Shown here: in pieces, positions 34,484 through 42,787 of the stretch
How the letters are laid out: each line of letters begins with the position of its first letter
How positions within the stretch are numbered: the stretch's first letter is position 1
Origin: Micromonospora sp. NBRC 110009
Lineage (GTDB): Bacteria > Actinomycetota > Actinomycetes > Mycobacteriales > Micromonosporaceae
Direction: 5' to 3'
DNA length: 64,000 nt
Assembly: GCF_030518795.1 (NCBI RefSeq)
Contig: NZ_CP130427.1
Coordinates: forward strand, 1,922,001 to 1,986,000
The notes under the pieces: model-generated
Seen by the model: the letters and a program-made list of their open reading frames with translations, nothing else
Databases searched by the model: none
What the model was told of the DNA's origin: nothing
Position numbers and translations under genes: made by a program

Positions 34484-34501
34484 GACATCGTCCTTCCTGG
34501 G

Positions 34502-34831
34502 TCAGAGCGGCAGCTGGATGCTGCGGTGGGTGCCGGCCACCCGGCCGGCGGCCTCGGTGTCCGAGACGTCGTACTGCTGGCCGGCGGTGCGGATGGCGGT
34601 CGCGGTCTCCCGCAGGGCCCGCTGGAGGGCCGTCTGGTCCTGCGCCCACTGCTGCTTGACCTGCTCGAACGACCGCCCGCCGGCGCCCCGCCAGGCCTGC
34701 TGCAACACCTCCAGCTCGGCCATCAGGCCGCTGAGCATGCTCTGCAACGACTGGTCCACCTGCTCGAACTTCGCGGCGGTCTGCTGCAGCACCGCGGCTT
34801 CTGCCTGGGTCTGGGACACCCCGGACGTCAC
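34502..34831 (-). CDS. WXG100-family ESX substrate 2
   Basis: A 109-aa helical protein with the W-x-G turn as WRG in LQQAWRGAGGRSFEQ, flanked by two long helices. The C-terminal tail contains YDVSDTEAAG, compatible with the Y-x-x-x-D/E type VII signal. The GTG start is placed after GGAGACGAG; the frame is open 13 codons upstream but without support. First gene of the two-gene WXG100 operon, divergent from eccE. Confidence 0.88.
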   Translation of the reverse strand: MTSGVSQTQAEAAVLQQTAAKFEQVDQSLQSMLSGLMAELEVLQQAWRGAGGRSFEQVKQQWAQDQTALQRALRETATAIRTAGQQYDVSDTEAAGRVAGTHRSIQLPL

Positions 34832-35072
34832 CTCGTCTCCTCGGTCGTGGCTGGTCGCGATGGCGACCACTGTGGACTCGCCGGAGCGCGGAACCGGAAT
34901 CGGGAAAGGGGGACGGCACGCGCTCGACGGAACTCGTCGCTGACGGTAGTCGCCTGACTCCGGTTCTGCTACCCCTCAACATCCCCTGTGGACAACGAAG
35001 CCTTACGATGAGCCACGGCAACGTCACCCGACGAGCAGGCGGAGGCGGCATCGTGCGCGCGAGGAAGGCCCG

Positions 35073-36884
35073 GTGACGGCGACCACGACCACGGGGCCGG
35101 TGCCCGCGGCCCCTCCCGCGCCCGGGTCGGCGGTCCGCCCCGCCCCGCCCGTACGGGCCGGGCAGGTGGTGGCGGCGCAGGTCGCGGTCGCGGTGCTCGT
35201 CGCGGGCGTCGGCCGGGGCGTGACGGTGACCGCGGCCGCCCTGCTGCTGGCGGCGCTGCTGCTGCCCGGGACGTGGGTGCGGTGGCGCGGCCGGTGGCTC
35301 TACGAGTGGCTGCTGGTCGGTCTCGGGCACCTGACCCGGCGCCGGGCGCTGCCGGCCACCGCCGGGCCGGAAGCGCTGCTGGGGCTGGTGGCCCCGGGGG
35401 CGTCGGTGCACCCCGCCGAGCTGGCCGGTGTTCCGGCCGGCGTGGTGGACGACGTGGCCGGGATGACCGCGCTGCTGGAGATCGGAGACCCGGACGACCT
35501 GCTGGGCGACGGCCCACGGTCCCTTCCCGGGCCGCTGTCCCTGCTGCCCCCACCCGGCCCGGAGAGCCCCCCGGTCCGGATCCAGCTCCTGCTCTCCGCC
35601 TCGCCCGCCCCCACGCCGGCCGCCGGGGCCGGCACCGCCGGGACGTCGTACCGCCAGCTCACCGACGGGCGGCTGGCCGGACGGGCCCGGGCCGTGCTGG
35701 CGGTCCGGGTGCTCCGGGCCGACGGCTGGTCGGACGAGGAGTTGCGCCGGGCGCTCTCCGGCGCGGTCCGGCGGATCGTCCGCCGGCTCGGCCCGCTGAC
35801 CGGGCGTCCGCTGGGCGGGCGGGCCGCCCTCCGGGTGGTGGCCGAGTTGGCCCACCACGACGTCGGCGCGCCGGTCCGCGAGACCTGGCACGCGGTGACG
35901 GCGGGCGGGCTGGTGCAGGCCACCTACCGGCTGCGCCGCTGGCCGGGCCCGGGCACCGACGTGGGGCGACGGCTGGTGCCCCGGTTGCTGGCGCTGCCGG
36001 CCACCGCCGGCACCGTCTCGCTCGGCGTCGGCCCGCGCGCCGGCACCGACGCCGCGCCGGTCCCGGTGGAGTTGACCGTACGGCTGGCCGCCTGGACCGG
36101 GGCGGAGCTCTCGATCGCCGACCGGGCGCTGCGCCGGCTCGCCGACGACCTGGGCGCGGAGGTCCGCCGGCTCGACGGCGAGCACCTGGACGGCCTGGCC
36201 GCCACCCTGCCGCTGGCGGCGGCCCGGGGCACCCCGGCGGCCGCCCGCGCGGACCTGGAGGGGCTGGAACTCGCCCTGGACGAGTCCGGGCTGATGCTCG
36301 GGGCCAACCGGCACGGCCGCCCGGTGACCGTCCGGCTCTTCGGCCCCGGGGACACCCGGCTGTTCCTCGTCGGCGGGGTGCGCGCCGCCCAGCTCATGGT
36401 GCTGCGCGCGCTGGCTCTCGGTGCGCGGGTGGTGGTGCAGACCGCCCGGCCCCGGGTGTGGGAGCCGTTCGCCCGCGCGGTGGGCGCGCCCGGTGGGGCG
36501 GTGCCGCTGATCCCACCCGGACGGCCGGTGGGCGGCGCGCCGAGTTCACCGCTACAACCGCTGCTGGTGGTGGTCGACGCCGGCCCGGTGCCGCCCGAGG
36601 TCGGTGTTCCGGGGGCCTGGCGGTCGGTCCTGGTGGTCCGGGACGAGCTGACCCCGGCCGACGCGCCGGCGCTCGCCCGGGCCGACCTGGCGATCCTGCA
36701 GCCGCTCGACCCGGACGAGGCGGCGCTGGCCGGCGCGGCGCTCGGTCTCAGCGGCTCGGCGGAGTGGCTGACCCGGATCCGCGACGACATGGTCGCCGTG
36801 GTCAACCGGCGGGCGCTGCGCTGGGCGCTGCTTTCCCCGACGCCGATCGAGTCGCAACTGGTCGGTCGCCCGCGCCGCCGCTGA
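35073..36884 (+). CDS. eccE: Type VII secretion membrane component EccE
   Basis: A 603-aa protein with two adjacent N-terminal membrane helices (VVAAQVAVAVLVAGVGRGV, VTVTAAALLLAALLLPGTWV), a W-rich linker (RWRGRWLYEWLLVGL), and a long cytoplasmic domain containing a low-complexity Pro/Ala stretch near residues 150-190. This is the EccE plan: it binds at the periphery of the ESX membrane complex. GGAAGG precedes the GTG. Together with mycP and the WXG100 pair it marks an ESX locus, but eccB, eccC and eccD are not adjacent. Confidence 0.82.
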   Translation: MTATTTTGPVPAAPPAPGSAVRPAPPVRAGQVVAAQVAVAVLVAGVGRGVTVTAAALLLAALLLPGTWVRWRGRWLYEWLLVGLGHLTRRRALPATAGPEALLGLVAPGASVHPAELAGVPAGVVDDVAGMTALLEIGDPDDLLGDGPRSLPGPLSLLPPPGPESPPVRIQLLLSASPAPTPAAGAGTAGTSYRQLTDGRLAGRARAVLAVRVLRADGWSDEELRRALSGAVRRIVRRLGPLTGRPLGGRAALRVVAELAHHDVGAPVRETWHAVTAGGLVQATYRLRRWPGPGTDVGRRLVPRLLALPATAGTVSLGVGPRAGTDAAPVPVELTVRLAAWTGAELSIADRALRRLADDLGAEVRRLDGEHLDGLAATLPLAAARGTPAAARADLEGLELALDESGLMLGANRHGRPVTVRLFGPGDTRLFLVGGVRAAQLMVLRALALGARVVVQTARPRVWEPFARAVGAPGGAVPLIPPGRPVGGAPSSPLQPLLVVVDAGPVPPEVGVPGAWRSVLVVRDELTPADAPALARADLAILQPLDPDEAALAGAALGLSGSAEWLTRIRDDMVAVVNRRALRWALLSPTPIESQLVGRPRRR

Positions 36885-36935
36885 GCCGGTCCGCGTGGGT
36901 TCCGCGAGTCGACGCGGCATGGCACGATCCCGGCC

Positions 36936-37322
36936 ATGGATTTTCTGAAGGGTCTTCTGATCCGGCTGGGCTCGACCGCGGTGGCCTTCTGGCTCGCCAC
37001 CCTGCTCATCCCGGGCATCACGCTGAACACCGGGTCGGTCACCGACAAGGTGATCACGCTGGTGCTGGTCGCGGCGATCTTCGGCGTGGTCAACGCCGTG
37101 CTCCAGCCGGTCATCAAGACCGTCGGCTGCGGCTTCTACCTGCTGACCCTCGGCCTGATCGCGCTGGTGGTCAACGGTTTGCTCTTCCTGCTCACCAGCT
37201 GGATCGCCGGCCAGGCCGGGCTGCCGTTCCACGTGGACGGCTTCTGGCCGGCCGCGGTGCTGGGCGCGCTCTTCGTCGGCATCGTTACCTGGATCCTCGG
37301 CGCCGTCCTGGACCGCGACTGA
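36936..37322 (+). CDS. Phage-holin-4_2-like four-helix membrane protein
   Basis: A 128-aa membrane protein with four hydrophobic helices and the family features LIPGI near the first loop, GVVNAVLQPVIK in the second helix and GFYLLTLGL in the third. The family name comes from a mycobacterial phage comparison, but most members, like this one, are ordinary chromosomal genes of unknown role. No lysis partner is near. The ATG lies a few bases after CACGAT with no ribosome site, so the transcript may be leaderless. A strong hairpin follows. Confidence 0.85.
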   Translation: MDFLKGLLIRLGSTAVAFWLATLLIPGITLNTGSVTDKVITLVLVAAIFGVVNAVLQPVIKTVGCGFYLLTLGLIALVVNGLLFLLTSWIAGQAGLPFHVDGFWPAAVLGALFVGIVTWILGAVLDRD

Positions 37323-37341
37323 TCCCGCACATCACCCGTCG

Positions 37342-37376
37342 ATTCCCGCCCACCGGCCAGGCCAGTGGGCGGGAAT
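37342..37376. terminator. Terminator after the holin-like gene
   Basis: Perfect 12-bp arms (37342-37353/37365-37376) with an 11-base loop, 20 bases after the stop. Confidence 0.85.
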
Positions 37377-37418
37377 TGGCTGGCGAAGGGCGGGTGCGCC
37401 GGCAGTAGCGTCGAGCGG

Positions 37419-37907
37419 GTGTTCACCCTGACCCGGCCCGACGGCTACCAGATCAGCACCGACCCGGCCCGACTCGACCTCGACCGGGTGCACCACTGGC
37501 TCTCCACCGACGCGTACTGGGCGCTCGGGCGGGGGCGCGACACGGTCGAGCGGGCCTTCGCCGGCTCGGTCGGGTTCGGCGTCTACCGGCCGGAGGACGG
37601 GCGGCAGGTGGCGGTCGCCCGGGCGGTGACCGACGGGGCCACCTTCGGCTGGCTCTGCGACGTGTACGTGGACCGGGCCGAGCGAGGTCGGGGGCTGGGT
37701 ACCTGGCTGGCCGGGGCGGTCCGCGACCACCTGGCCGAGTTGGGCGTACGCCGGATCGTGCTGGCCACGGACGACGCCCACGGGGTGTACGCCAAGGTCG
37801 GTTTCACCCCGGTCGCCGCGGACCGCTGGATGGAGCTGGACCGACGGGTGACCCAGGTCACCGGAAAGGACCAAAGCGGCGCTTCACCACTTACGGTGGA
37901 GGCGTGA
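37419..37907 (+). CDS. GNAT-family N-acetyltransferase
   Basis: A 162-aa acyl-CoA-dependent acetyltransferase. Motif A, binding acetyl-CoA, is visible as DVYVDRAERGRGLGTWLAGA (R-G-x-G-L-G). The C-terminal motif B region is YAKVGFTPV. The GTG start is preceded at 7 bases by TAGCGT (37406-37411), so the message is probably leaderless. Its TGA overlaps the GTG of rarD (GTGA). Substrate unknown; the closest character is that of small-molecule or peptide N-acetyltransferases. Confidence 0.85.
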   Translation: MFTLTRPDGYQISTDPARLDLDRVHHWLSTDAYWALGRGRDTVERAFAGSVGFGVYRPEDGRQVAVARAVTDGATFGWLCDVYVDRAERGRGLGTWLAGAVRDHLAELGVRRIVLATDDAHGVYAKVGFTPVAADRWMELDRRVTQVTGKDQSGASPLTVEA

Positions 37908-38830
37908 ACCAGATCCGCCTCGGCTACCTGTACGGCTTCGGCGCGTACTTCATCTGGGGTTTCTTCCCGATCTACCTGAAGCTGCTCCGCCCGGCCGGAC
38001 CGGTGGAGATCCTAGCCCACCGGATCGTCTGGTCGGTGGTCTTCGTGGCGCTGGTGCTGGCGGCGATGCGCAACATCGGCTTCCTGCGCGCGCTGGCCCG
38101 CCGCCCCCGGGCGCTGGCCGGCATCGCCGCTGCGGCCGCGCTGATCGCCGTCAACTGGGGCACCTACATCTACGGGGTGAACTCCGACCGGGTGGTGGAG
38201 ACCGCGCTCGGCTACTTCATCAACCCGCTGGTCATCGTGCTGATCGGGGTCTTCCTGCTGCGCGAGCGGCTGCGCCCGGCGCAGTGGGCGGCGCTCGGCG
38301 TCGGCGGCCTCGCCGTGGCGGTGCTGGCCGTCGACTACGGCCGGCTGCCCTACCTGGCCCTCGTCCTGGCCTTCAGCTTCGCCGGGTACGGGCTGGTCAA
38401 GAAGCGGCTCGGGCTGCCCGCCGCGGAGGGGCTCTTCGTCGAGTCGGCGGTGCTGGCGCTGCCGGCGCTGGCCTACCTGGGCTGGCTGACCCGGCGCGGC
38501 GCGGCCACCTTCGGGCACGTCTCGACCGGGCACACCGCGCTGCTGGTGCTGGCCGGCGCGGCCACCGCCATCCCGTTGCTGCTCTTCGCCGGGGCGGCCA
38601 ACCGGCTGCCGCTGACCACCATCGGCATGCTCCAGTACGTCGGCCCGATCCTTCAGCTCGGCTGCGGGGTGCTGATCTACCACGAGCCGATGCCACCGGC
38701 CCGGCTGGCCGGCTTCGGCCTGGTCTGGCTCGCCCTGATCGTCTTCACCGTCGACGCCCTGCGCAACGCCCGCCGGACCCGGGCCGAGGCGCGCGCCACC
38801 GCCACCCCGGTCCCCGCCGCGACCCGCTGA
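37904..38830 (+). CDS. rarD: EamA-family transporter RarD
   Basis: A 308-aa drug/metabolite transporter with ten hydrophobic helices in two EamA halves. RarD signatures are visible: LYGFGAYFIWGFFPIYLKLL at the start, the HRIVWSVVF segment, NWGTYIYGVNSDRVVETALG and GYFINPL. Despite its name (chloramphenicol sensitivity protein) the substrate is not settled. Its start overlaps the GNAT stop, so the pair is co-translated. Its stop lies inside a palindrome shared with the convergent anti-sigma gene. Confidence 0.92.
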   Translation: MNQIRLGYLYGFGAYFIWGFFPIYLKLLRPAGPVEILAHRIVWSVVFVALVLAAMRNIGFLRALARRPRALAGIAAAAALIAVNWGTYIYGVNSDRVVETALGYFINPLVIVLIGVFLLRERLRPAQWAALGVGGLAVAVLAVDYGRLPYLALVLAFSFAGYGLVKKRLGLPAAEGLFVESAVLALPALAYLGWLTRRGAATFGHVSTGHTALLVLAGAATAIPLLLFAGAANRLPLTTIGMLQYVGPILQLGCGVLIYHEPMPPARLAGFGLVWLALIVFTVDALRNARRTRAEARATATPVPAATR

Positions 38831-38844
38831 ACCCGGTTCAGCGG
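38824..38844. terminator. Palindrome covering two convergent stop codons
   Basis: Ten-base arms (38824-38833/38835-38844) flank a single central base. It contains the stop of rarD and the last bases of the anti-sigma gene, so it may terminate both transcripts in a few bases. Confidence 0.55.
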
Positions 38845-39533
38845 AGGTCGTAGGCGAGGACGGGACTGCCGTCGGCGCGCAGCAGTTCGAGGCGGACCAG
38901 TTCGCCGTGGGTGAAGTGGGTGGCGCCGGTCATGCGGAGGTTGTCCCCGGGAGCGGCCAGCCACGTGGCGACCTGCTCCGTCGCGCCGTCCGGGCCGTGC
39001 GCCACCAGCCGGAAGGTATACGCCTCGCGGTGACCGGTCCGCTGGTCGTACCCGCAGTGCACGGTGACCTCGGTGCCCCACTTCTTGTCGGTCAGCCCGA
39101 CCTCGGCATGCAGCGGGACCGAGCCGTCGACCGGCCGCATCGCGGTCAGCGTCACCTGCGTCACCGGCGGCGCCGGCGGGGCGGCCGGGCGGACCAGGCT
39201 CACCCCGACGCCGGCCAGCACGGCGAGGACGGCCGCGGCGAGCGCGGTCAGCGCGTACCGGCGGCGGGACCGGAACCGCTCGCGGCGCCGCTGCTCCCGG
39301 GCGGCGTCGAGCAGCGCGGGCACCCGGGAGTTCTCCGACGCCGCTGGCAGGAACTGCTCCAGCCCGGCCGGGTCGAGTCGGCCCAGCAGGCCGGGCAGCA
39401 CGGCGATCTCGGCCACCGCCTCCCGGCAGGTCGCGCAGCCGGCCAGGTGCCGCTCGTAGACGGCCCGCTCGGCGGGAGCGAGGGCACCCAGCACGTACGC
39501 GCCGTCGTCGTGCGCGAACTCGCAGCGGGTCAT
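38838..39533 (-). CDS. Zinc-finger anti-sigma factor
   Basis: A 231-aa membrane anti-sigma factor. The N-terminal anti-sigma domain shows the zinc-binding pattern H-x3-C-x2-C in YERHLAGCATC (about residues 26-36) and the upstream FAHDDGAYVLGAL helix typical of RskA/RsmA-type regulators. One membrane helix (ALTALAAAVLAVLAGVGVSLV) follows near residue 95, then an extracytoplasmic beta domain of about 115 residues. The ATG overlaps the TGA of the sigma gene (ATGA). It should hold the cognate sigma factor at the membrane until an envelope signal releases it. Confidence 0.88.
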   Translation of the reverse strand: MTRCEFAHDDGAYVLGALAPAERAVYERHLAGCATCREAVAEIAVLPGLLGRLDPAGLEQFLPAASENSRVPALLDAAREQRRRERFRSRRRYALTALAAAVLAVLAGVGVSLVRPAAPPAPPVTQVTLTAMRPVDGSVPLHAEVGLTDKKWGTEVTVHCGYDQRTGHREAYTFRLVAHGPDGATEQVATWLAAPGDNLRMTGATHFTHGELVRLELLRADGSPVLAYDLR

Positions 39534-40150
39534 CCGGTCACCCCCATCTCGGCCAGGACCAGTCGTAGTGAGCGCAGTGCGTAGTGGGTCCGGGACTTCA
39601 CCGTGCCCGGCGGCACCCCCAGTCGGGTGGCCGCCTCCGCCACCGACCTGCCCTGGTAGAAGCACTCCACGAGGACTTCACGATGGGTGGGGCTGAGCCG
39701 GTTCAACGCCTCCGCCACGGTCCACGCCTCCACCGCGCGCTCCGTTTCGTCGACCGTCTCGGGGGGCTCGGGCAGCTCGTCGGTGTACACCTCCCCGACC
39801 CGGGTGGACCGGCGCCGCCAGGCGTCGATGGCCAGGTTACGCGCGGTGGTGAAGAGCCAGGCCCGCACCGAGCCGCGGGTGGGGTCCAGCGCCTCCGGGT
39901 GCCGCCAGGCCCGCAGCAGCGTCTCCTGCACCAGGTCCTCGGCCCGCGACCGGTCCCCGTTCACCAGCCGGAGGGCATGCGCGAAGAGCGCGTCGGCGTG
40001 CTCGTCGTGCAGCGCGCGCAGCAGTTGGGCGTCGTGGTCGCTGATGACGGTTACCTCGCTTCCGGCGGCGAGACCAGCGATGCGTTCGCCCCTCCATACG
40101 TGCGGTGACGCCGAACGGTTCAGCCGCAGGTCACCACGGAGCTTGTTCAC
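39530..40150 (-). CDS. ECF-family RNA polymerase sigma factor
   Basis: A 206-aa group-4 sigma factor. Region 2 is HDEHADALFAHALRL to DLVQETLLRAWRHP (core binding and -10 recognition); region 4 is LNRLSPTHREVLVECFYQGR to GVPPGTVKSRTHYALRSLR (helix-turn-helix for -35). There is no C-terminal extension. The GTG at 40148-40150 lies 9 bases after TACCGT on the minus strand, a leaderless-type start; a GTG 11 codons upstream is the alternative. The downstream overlapping gene is its anti-sigma factor. Targets are unknown; the neighbouring phoX remnant might once have been one. Confidence 0.9.
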   Translation of the reverse strand: MNKLRGDLRLNRSASPHVWRGERIAGLAAGSEVTVISDHDAQLLRALHDEHADALFAHALRLVNGDRSRAEDLVQETLLRAWRHPEALDPTRGSVRAWLFTTARNLAIDAWRRRSTRVGEVYTDELPEPPETVDETERAVEAWTVAEALNRLSPTHREVLVECFYQGRSVAEAATRLGVPPGTVKSRTHYALRSLRLVLAEMGVTG

Positions 40151-40263
40151 GTCCGGTTCACGGTAGCGCCGACATCGGCTCACCGGGCACTGGCAGGGTC
40201 CGGGCCGTACGCGCGCGCGTGAATCCGGCGCGCCACCGACGCCCGATCAGGAGGCTCCACCGC

Positions 40264-40587
40264 ATGAGCGACCGTCCCCGGCTGCTCCCGCTGCTGGGCT
40301 CCCCCCGGCACGGCGCCCGCGACGCGATGACCTGCCAGTACCGGTGCGGCAACGCCTGCGACCACCCGGTGCCGAACTCGTCCGCCAACCCGTACTTGGG
40401 GGACCTGGTGGAGGCCGAGGTGTCCCGGCGCGGCGTGGTCCGCGCCGGCGCCGTCGGCGCCCTGGTGCTCGGCTTCGGCGGGACCGTGGCCGGCGCGAAC
40501 CCGGCCTCCACCTGGCCGGACGGCGACTTCGCCAAGCCCGGCATGGTGGTCGCCTGGCGCCTCGACGGCGGCCCGATCGGCAGCTGA
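40264..40587 (+). pseudogene. phoX reduced to its two ends by internal deletion
   Basis: A 107-codon open frame with AGGAGG 8 bases before the ATG. Residues 1-75 match the N-terminus of actinobacterial PhoX alkaline phosphatases: LLPLLGSPRHGARDAMTCQY, a CGNACDHPVPN motif, then SRRGVVRAGAVGALVLGFGG, a Tat-type signal. This runs directly into STWPDGDFAKPGMVVAW and RLDGGPIGS, which resembles the extreme C-terminus of PhoX. The whole beta-propeller catalytic domain (roughly 550-600 residues, from family knowledge) is missing, without a frameshift. It cannot be a phosphatase; it may still be expressed as a small exported peptide. Confidence 0.75.
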
Positions 40588-40622
40588 CGTTCCCCTGGCG
40601 GTCCGGCGCTGGACCGCCCCGG

Positions 40623-40653
40623 AGGGCCGCCACCCCGCCTGGGCGGCGGCCCT
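40623..40653. terminator. Terminator between the phoX remnant and iclR gene
   Basis: AGGGCCGCC (40623-40631) pairs with GGCGGCCCT (40645-40653) around a 13-base loop, directly against the stop codon of the convergent IclR gene. Confidence 0.7.
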
Positions 40654-41436
40654 CTAGGCTTCGGCGGCGATGCCGTCCGCGATCGAGCGGGCGACGGTGA
40701 GCAGCTTGGCCCGGACCACCCGCGCGGAGGTCATCATCTCGCTGGCCGGCAGGGCACAGGCGAGCACCACCCGGCGCTCGAGGTCCTTGTCCGGAGTGAC
40801 CAGCACCGCGGCGCAGGCCACCCCCTGCCGGAACTGGCCCAGCTCCAGTTGCATCCCCCGCCGGTCACCGGCGGCCAGGTCGGCCTCGAACGCCTCGACC
40901 GTGGTCAGGGTGGCGCTGGTGAACGGGCGCATGCCGTATTCGCGCAGGTAGCGGAAGCGCTGTTCGGCGCTGAGGGTGGCGAGCAGGCTCTTGCCGAGGG
41001 CGGTGGCGTGCGCCCCCTCGTCGAAGCCGGGCACCAGGTCCTCCAGGTAGGGCGAGCGCGGCCCCTCGGCGACCGCCGTGACCGCCACCTGGCCGCCGAC
41101 GAAACGCCCCAGGTAGTGGCTCCAGCCGGTGTCCGCCGCCGCCCGCCGGAGCGACTCTCCGACCGCCTGCGGCCCGCGGAACGCGGTGACCAGCTCGCGG
41201 TACCGGTCGGCGACCTCCAGCCCGACGATGTACGTGCCGTCCTCCCGGCGGATCACGTAGCCCTCGTACGCCAGCGTGCGCACCAGGTGGTACGTGGTGG
41301 CCACGGTCAGCTCGCAGCGGCGGGCGATCTGCTTGACGGTGAGTCCCCGTGGCGCGCGGCCGACGGACTCGAGCACTCGAAGCGCGCGGGACACACTTCG
41401 GATCAGGTCCGAAGGTTCCGCCAAGGGGTCGCGCAC
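40654..41436 (-). CDS. IclR-family transcriptional regulator
   Basis: A 260-aa regulator. The N-terminal winged helix-turn-helix is SVSRALRVLESVGRAPRGLT to ARRCELTVATTYHLVRTLAY (about residues 12-60). The C-terminal effector domain has the IclR features (GFDEGAHATALGKSLLATLS, and AVLVTPDKDLERRVVLACAL near the end). A GGAGG precedes the GTG at 41434-41436 by 5 bases; two upstream codons are also readable. It is divergent from an MFS transporter and probably controls it through the inverted repeat between them. Confidence 0.88.
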   Translation of the reverse strand: MRDPLAEPSDLIRSVSRALRVLESVGRAPRGLTVKQIARRCELTVATTYHLVRTLAYEGYVIRREDGTYIVGLEVADRYRELVTAFRGPQAVGESLRRAAADTGWSHYLGRFVGGQVAVTAVAEGPRSPYLEDLVPGFDEGAHATALGKSLLATLSAEQRFRYLREYGMRPFTSATLTTVEAFEADLAAGDRRGMQLELGQFRQGVACAAVLVTPDKDLERRVVLACALPASEMMTSARVVRAKLLTVARSIADGIAAEA

Positions 41437-41473
41437 AACCACCTCCGCCGCCGGGGACTTACACCATATGAAA

Positions 41474-41499
41474 AACAGGCCGAGTGTGAAATGCCTGTT
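41474..41499. promoter_or_regulatory. Inverted repeat between iclR and MFS genes
   Basis: AACAGGC (41474-41480) and GCCTGTT (41493-41499) are perfectly complementary with a 12-base spacer. It lies in the divergent promoter region and is the best candidate operator of the IclR regulator. Confidence 0.5.
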
Positions 41500-41592
41500 C
41501 GGATCGAGGATGCCAGATCAGTGGTCGCGGAGAGTGCCCCGACAGACGGCGATCAGCTGCCGAAATACGGCCCGGCGTAGGTTTGCCTGGCC

Positions 41593-42771
41593 ATGACTGA
41601 CACCGCGCTGCACCCCTCGCCCCCCGCGTCCCAAGGAACCGTCCGCGCCAGCGCGGGCGCCATCGCCACCACGATCGCCTGCGTACTGCCCGTCTTCCTG
41701 CTCGGCGGGCTCGCCGTGCAGATGGGCGACGACCTGCACTTCTCCCCCGCCGGCCTGGGCCTGGCCGTGTCGGTCTACTTCGGGATCAGCGCGCTCGCCT
41801 CCGTCCCCTCCGGCGTGCTCGTCGAGCGGTACGGCCCGGCAGTGGTGGCCCGCGCCGGCATCCTGCTCTCCGCCGGCACGCTGCTGGGCATCGCGGCGCT
41901 GGCGCGTTCGTACCCGGTGCTGGTGGTACTGCTCGGGCTCAGCGCGGCCGCGAACGCGCTCGGCCAGCTCGCCAGCAACGCGGCGCTGGCCCGGCACGTC
42001 CCCGCCCACCGGCAGGGGCTCTCCTTCGGGGTGAAGCAGGCCGCCATCCCGGTCTCCACCCTGCTGGCCGGCGCCGCCGTCCCCACCATCGCGCTGACCG
42101 CCGGCTGGCGCTGGGCGTTCGTGGTGGCCGCGGCGGCGGCGCTGGCCGCGCTGCCGGCCGTACCCGAGCACGAGCGCGACCAGGAGCGGGCCGCCACCGG
42201 CGGGCGGGCCGGGCGGGCGACGGTGGCGCTGGTGGTGGTCGGCCTCGCCGCCACCCTGGCGGCGGCCGCCGCGAACGCGCTGGGCACCTTCGTGGTGGAC
42301 TCGTCGGCCGGGCGGGGTCTCACCCCGGCCCTGGCCGGCCTCACCCTGACCCTCGGCAGCGCGGTCTGCGTGGTGGCCCGGGTCGGTGCCGGCTGGCTCG
42401 CGGACCGCCGGGAGAGCGGGCACGTCACGCTGATCGCCGGCATGCTCGTGGTCGGCGCCGCGGGGCTGGGCCTGCTCGCGCTGGCCGGCCCCGGCCCGCT
42501 GGTGGCGGGCGTGGTGCTCGGCTTCGGCCTCGGCTGGGCCTGGCCCGGGCTGATGAACTTCGCGGTGGTCCGGCTCCACCCGCAGGCCCCGGCCGCCGCC
42601 ACCTCGATCACCCAGACCGGGGTGTACGCGGGCGGCTGCCTCGGCCCCCTCGGCCTCGGCACCGTGGCCGCCCACCTCGACTACCCCACCATGTGGGCGG
42701 TGGCCGCGGTCGCCATGCTCCTGGCCGCGGTCCTCATGCTCACCGGCGCCCGCCTGCTGACCCGGGACTGA
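41593..42771 (+). CDS. MFS transporter
   Basis: A 392-aa secondary transporter with about twelve hydrophobic helices. Loop 2-3 carries VPSGVLVERYGPAVVARAG, the major-facilitator motif A; loop 8-9 has RVGAGWLADRRESGH, its second copy. A central cytoplasmic loop (PEHERDQERAATGGRAGRAT) divides the halves. TAGGTT (41578-41583) lies 9 bases before the ATG and there is no ribosome site, so translation is likely leaderless. It is divergent from the IclR gene. Substrate unknown; the pairing with IclR suggests a carboxylic or aromatic compound. Confidence 0.88.
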   Translation: MTDTALHPSPPASQGTVRASAGAIATTIACVLPVFLLGGLAVQMGDDLHFSPAGLGLAVSVYFGISALASVPSGVLVERYGPAVVARAGILLSAGTLLGIAALARSYPVLVVLLGLSAAANALGQLASNAALARHVPAHRQGLSFGVKQAAIPVSTLLAGAAVPTIALTAGWRWAFVVAAAAALAALPAVPEHERDQERAATGGRAGRATVALVVVGLAATLAAAAANALGTFVVDSSAGRGLTPALAGLTLTLGSAVCVVARVGAGWLADRRESGHVTLIAGMLVVGAAGLGLLALAGPGPLVAGVVLGFGLGWAWPGLMNFAVVRLHPQAPAAATSITQTGVYAGGCLGPLGLGTVAAHLDYPTMWAVAAVAMLLAAVLMLTGARLLTRD

Positions 42772-42787
42772 TCGGGCCGCGAGGGGG

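Noticed and set aside
36936..37322. Prophage lysis gene
   Set aside because: The holin-like family is mostly chromosomal; no endolysin, integrase or phage structural gene is present in the window.
40105..40263. An earlier start for the phoX remnant
   Set aside because: The extra 53 codons cross the sigma-gene promoter and are Arg/His-rich; AGGAGG and PhoX similarity both begin at 40264.
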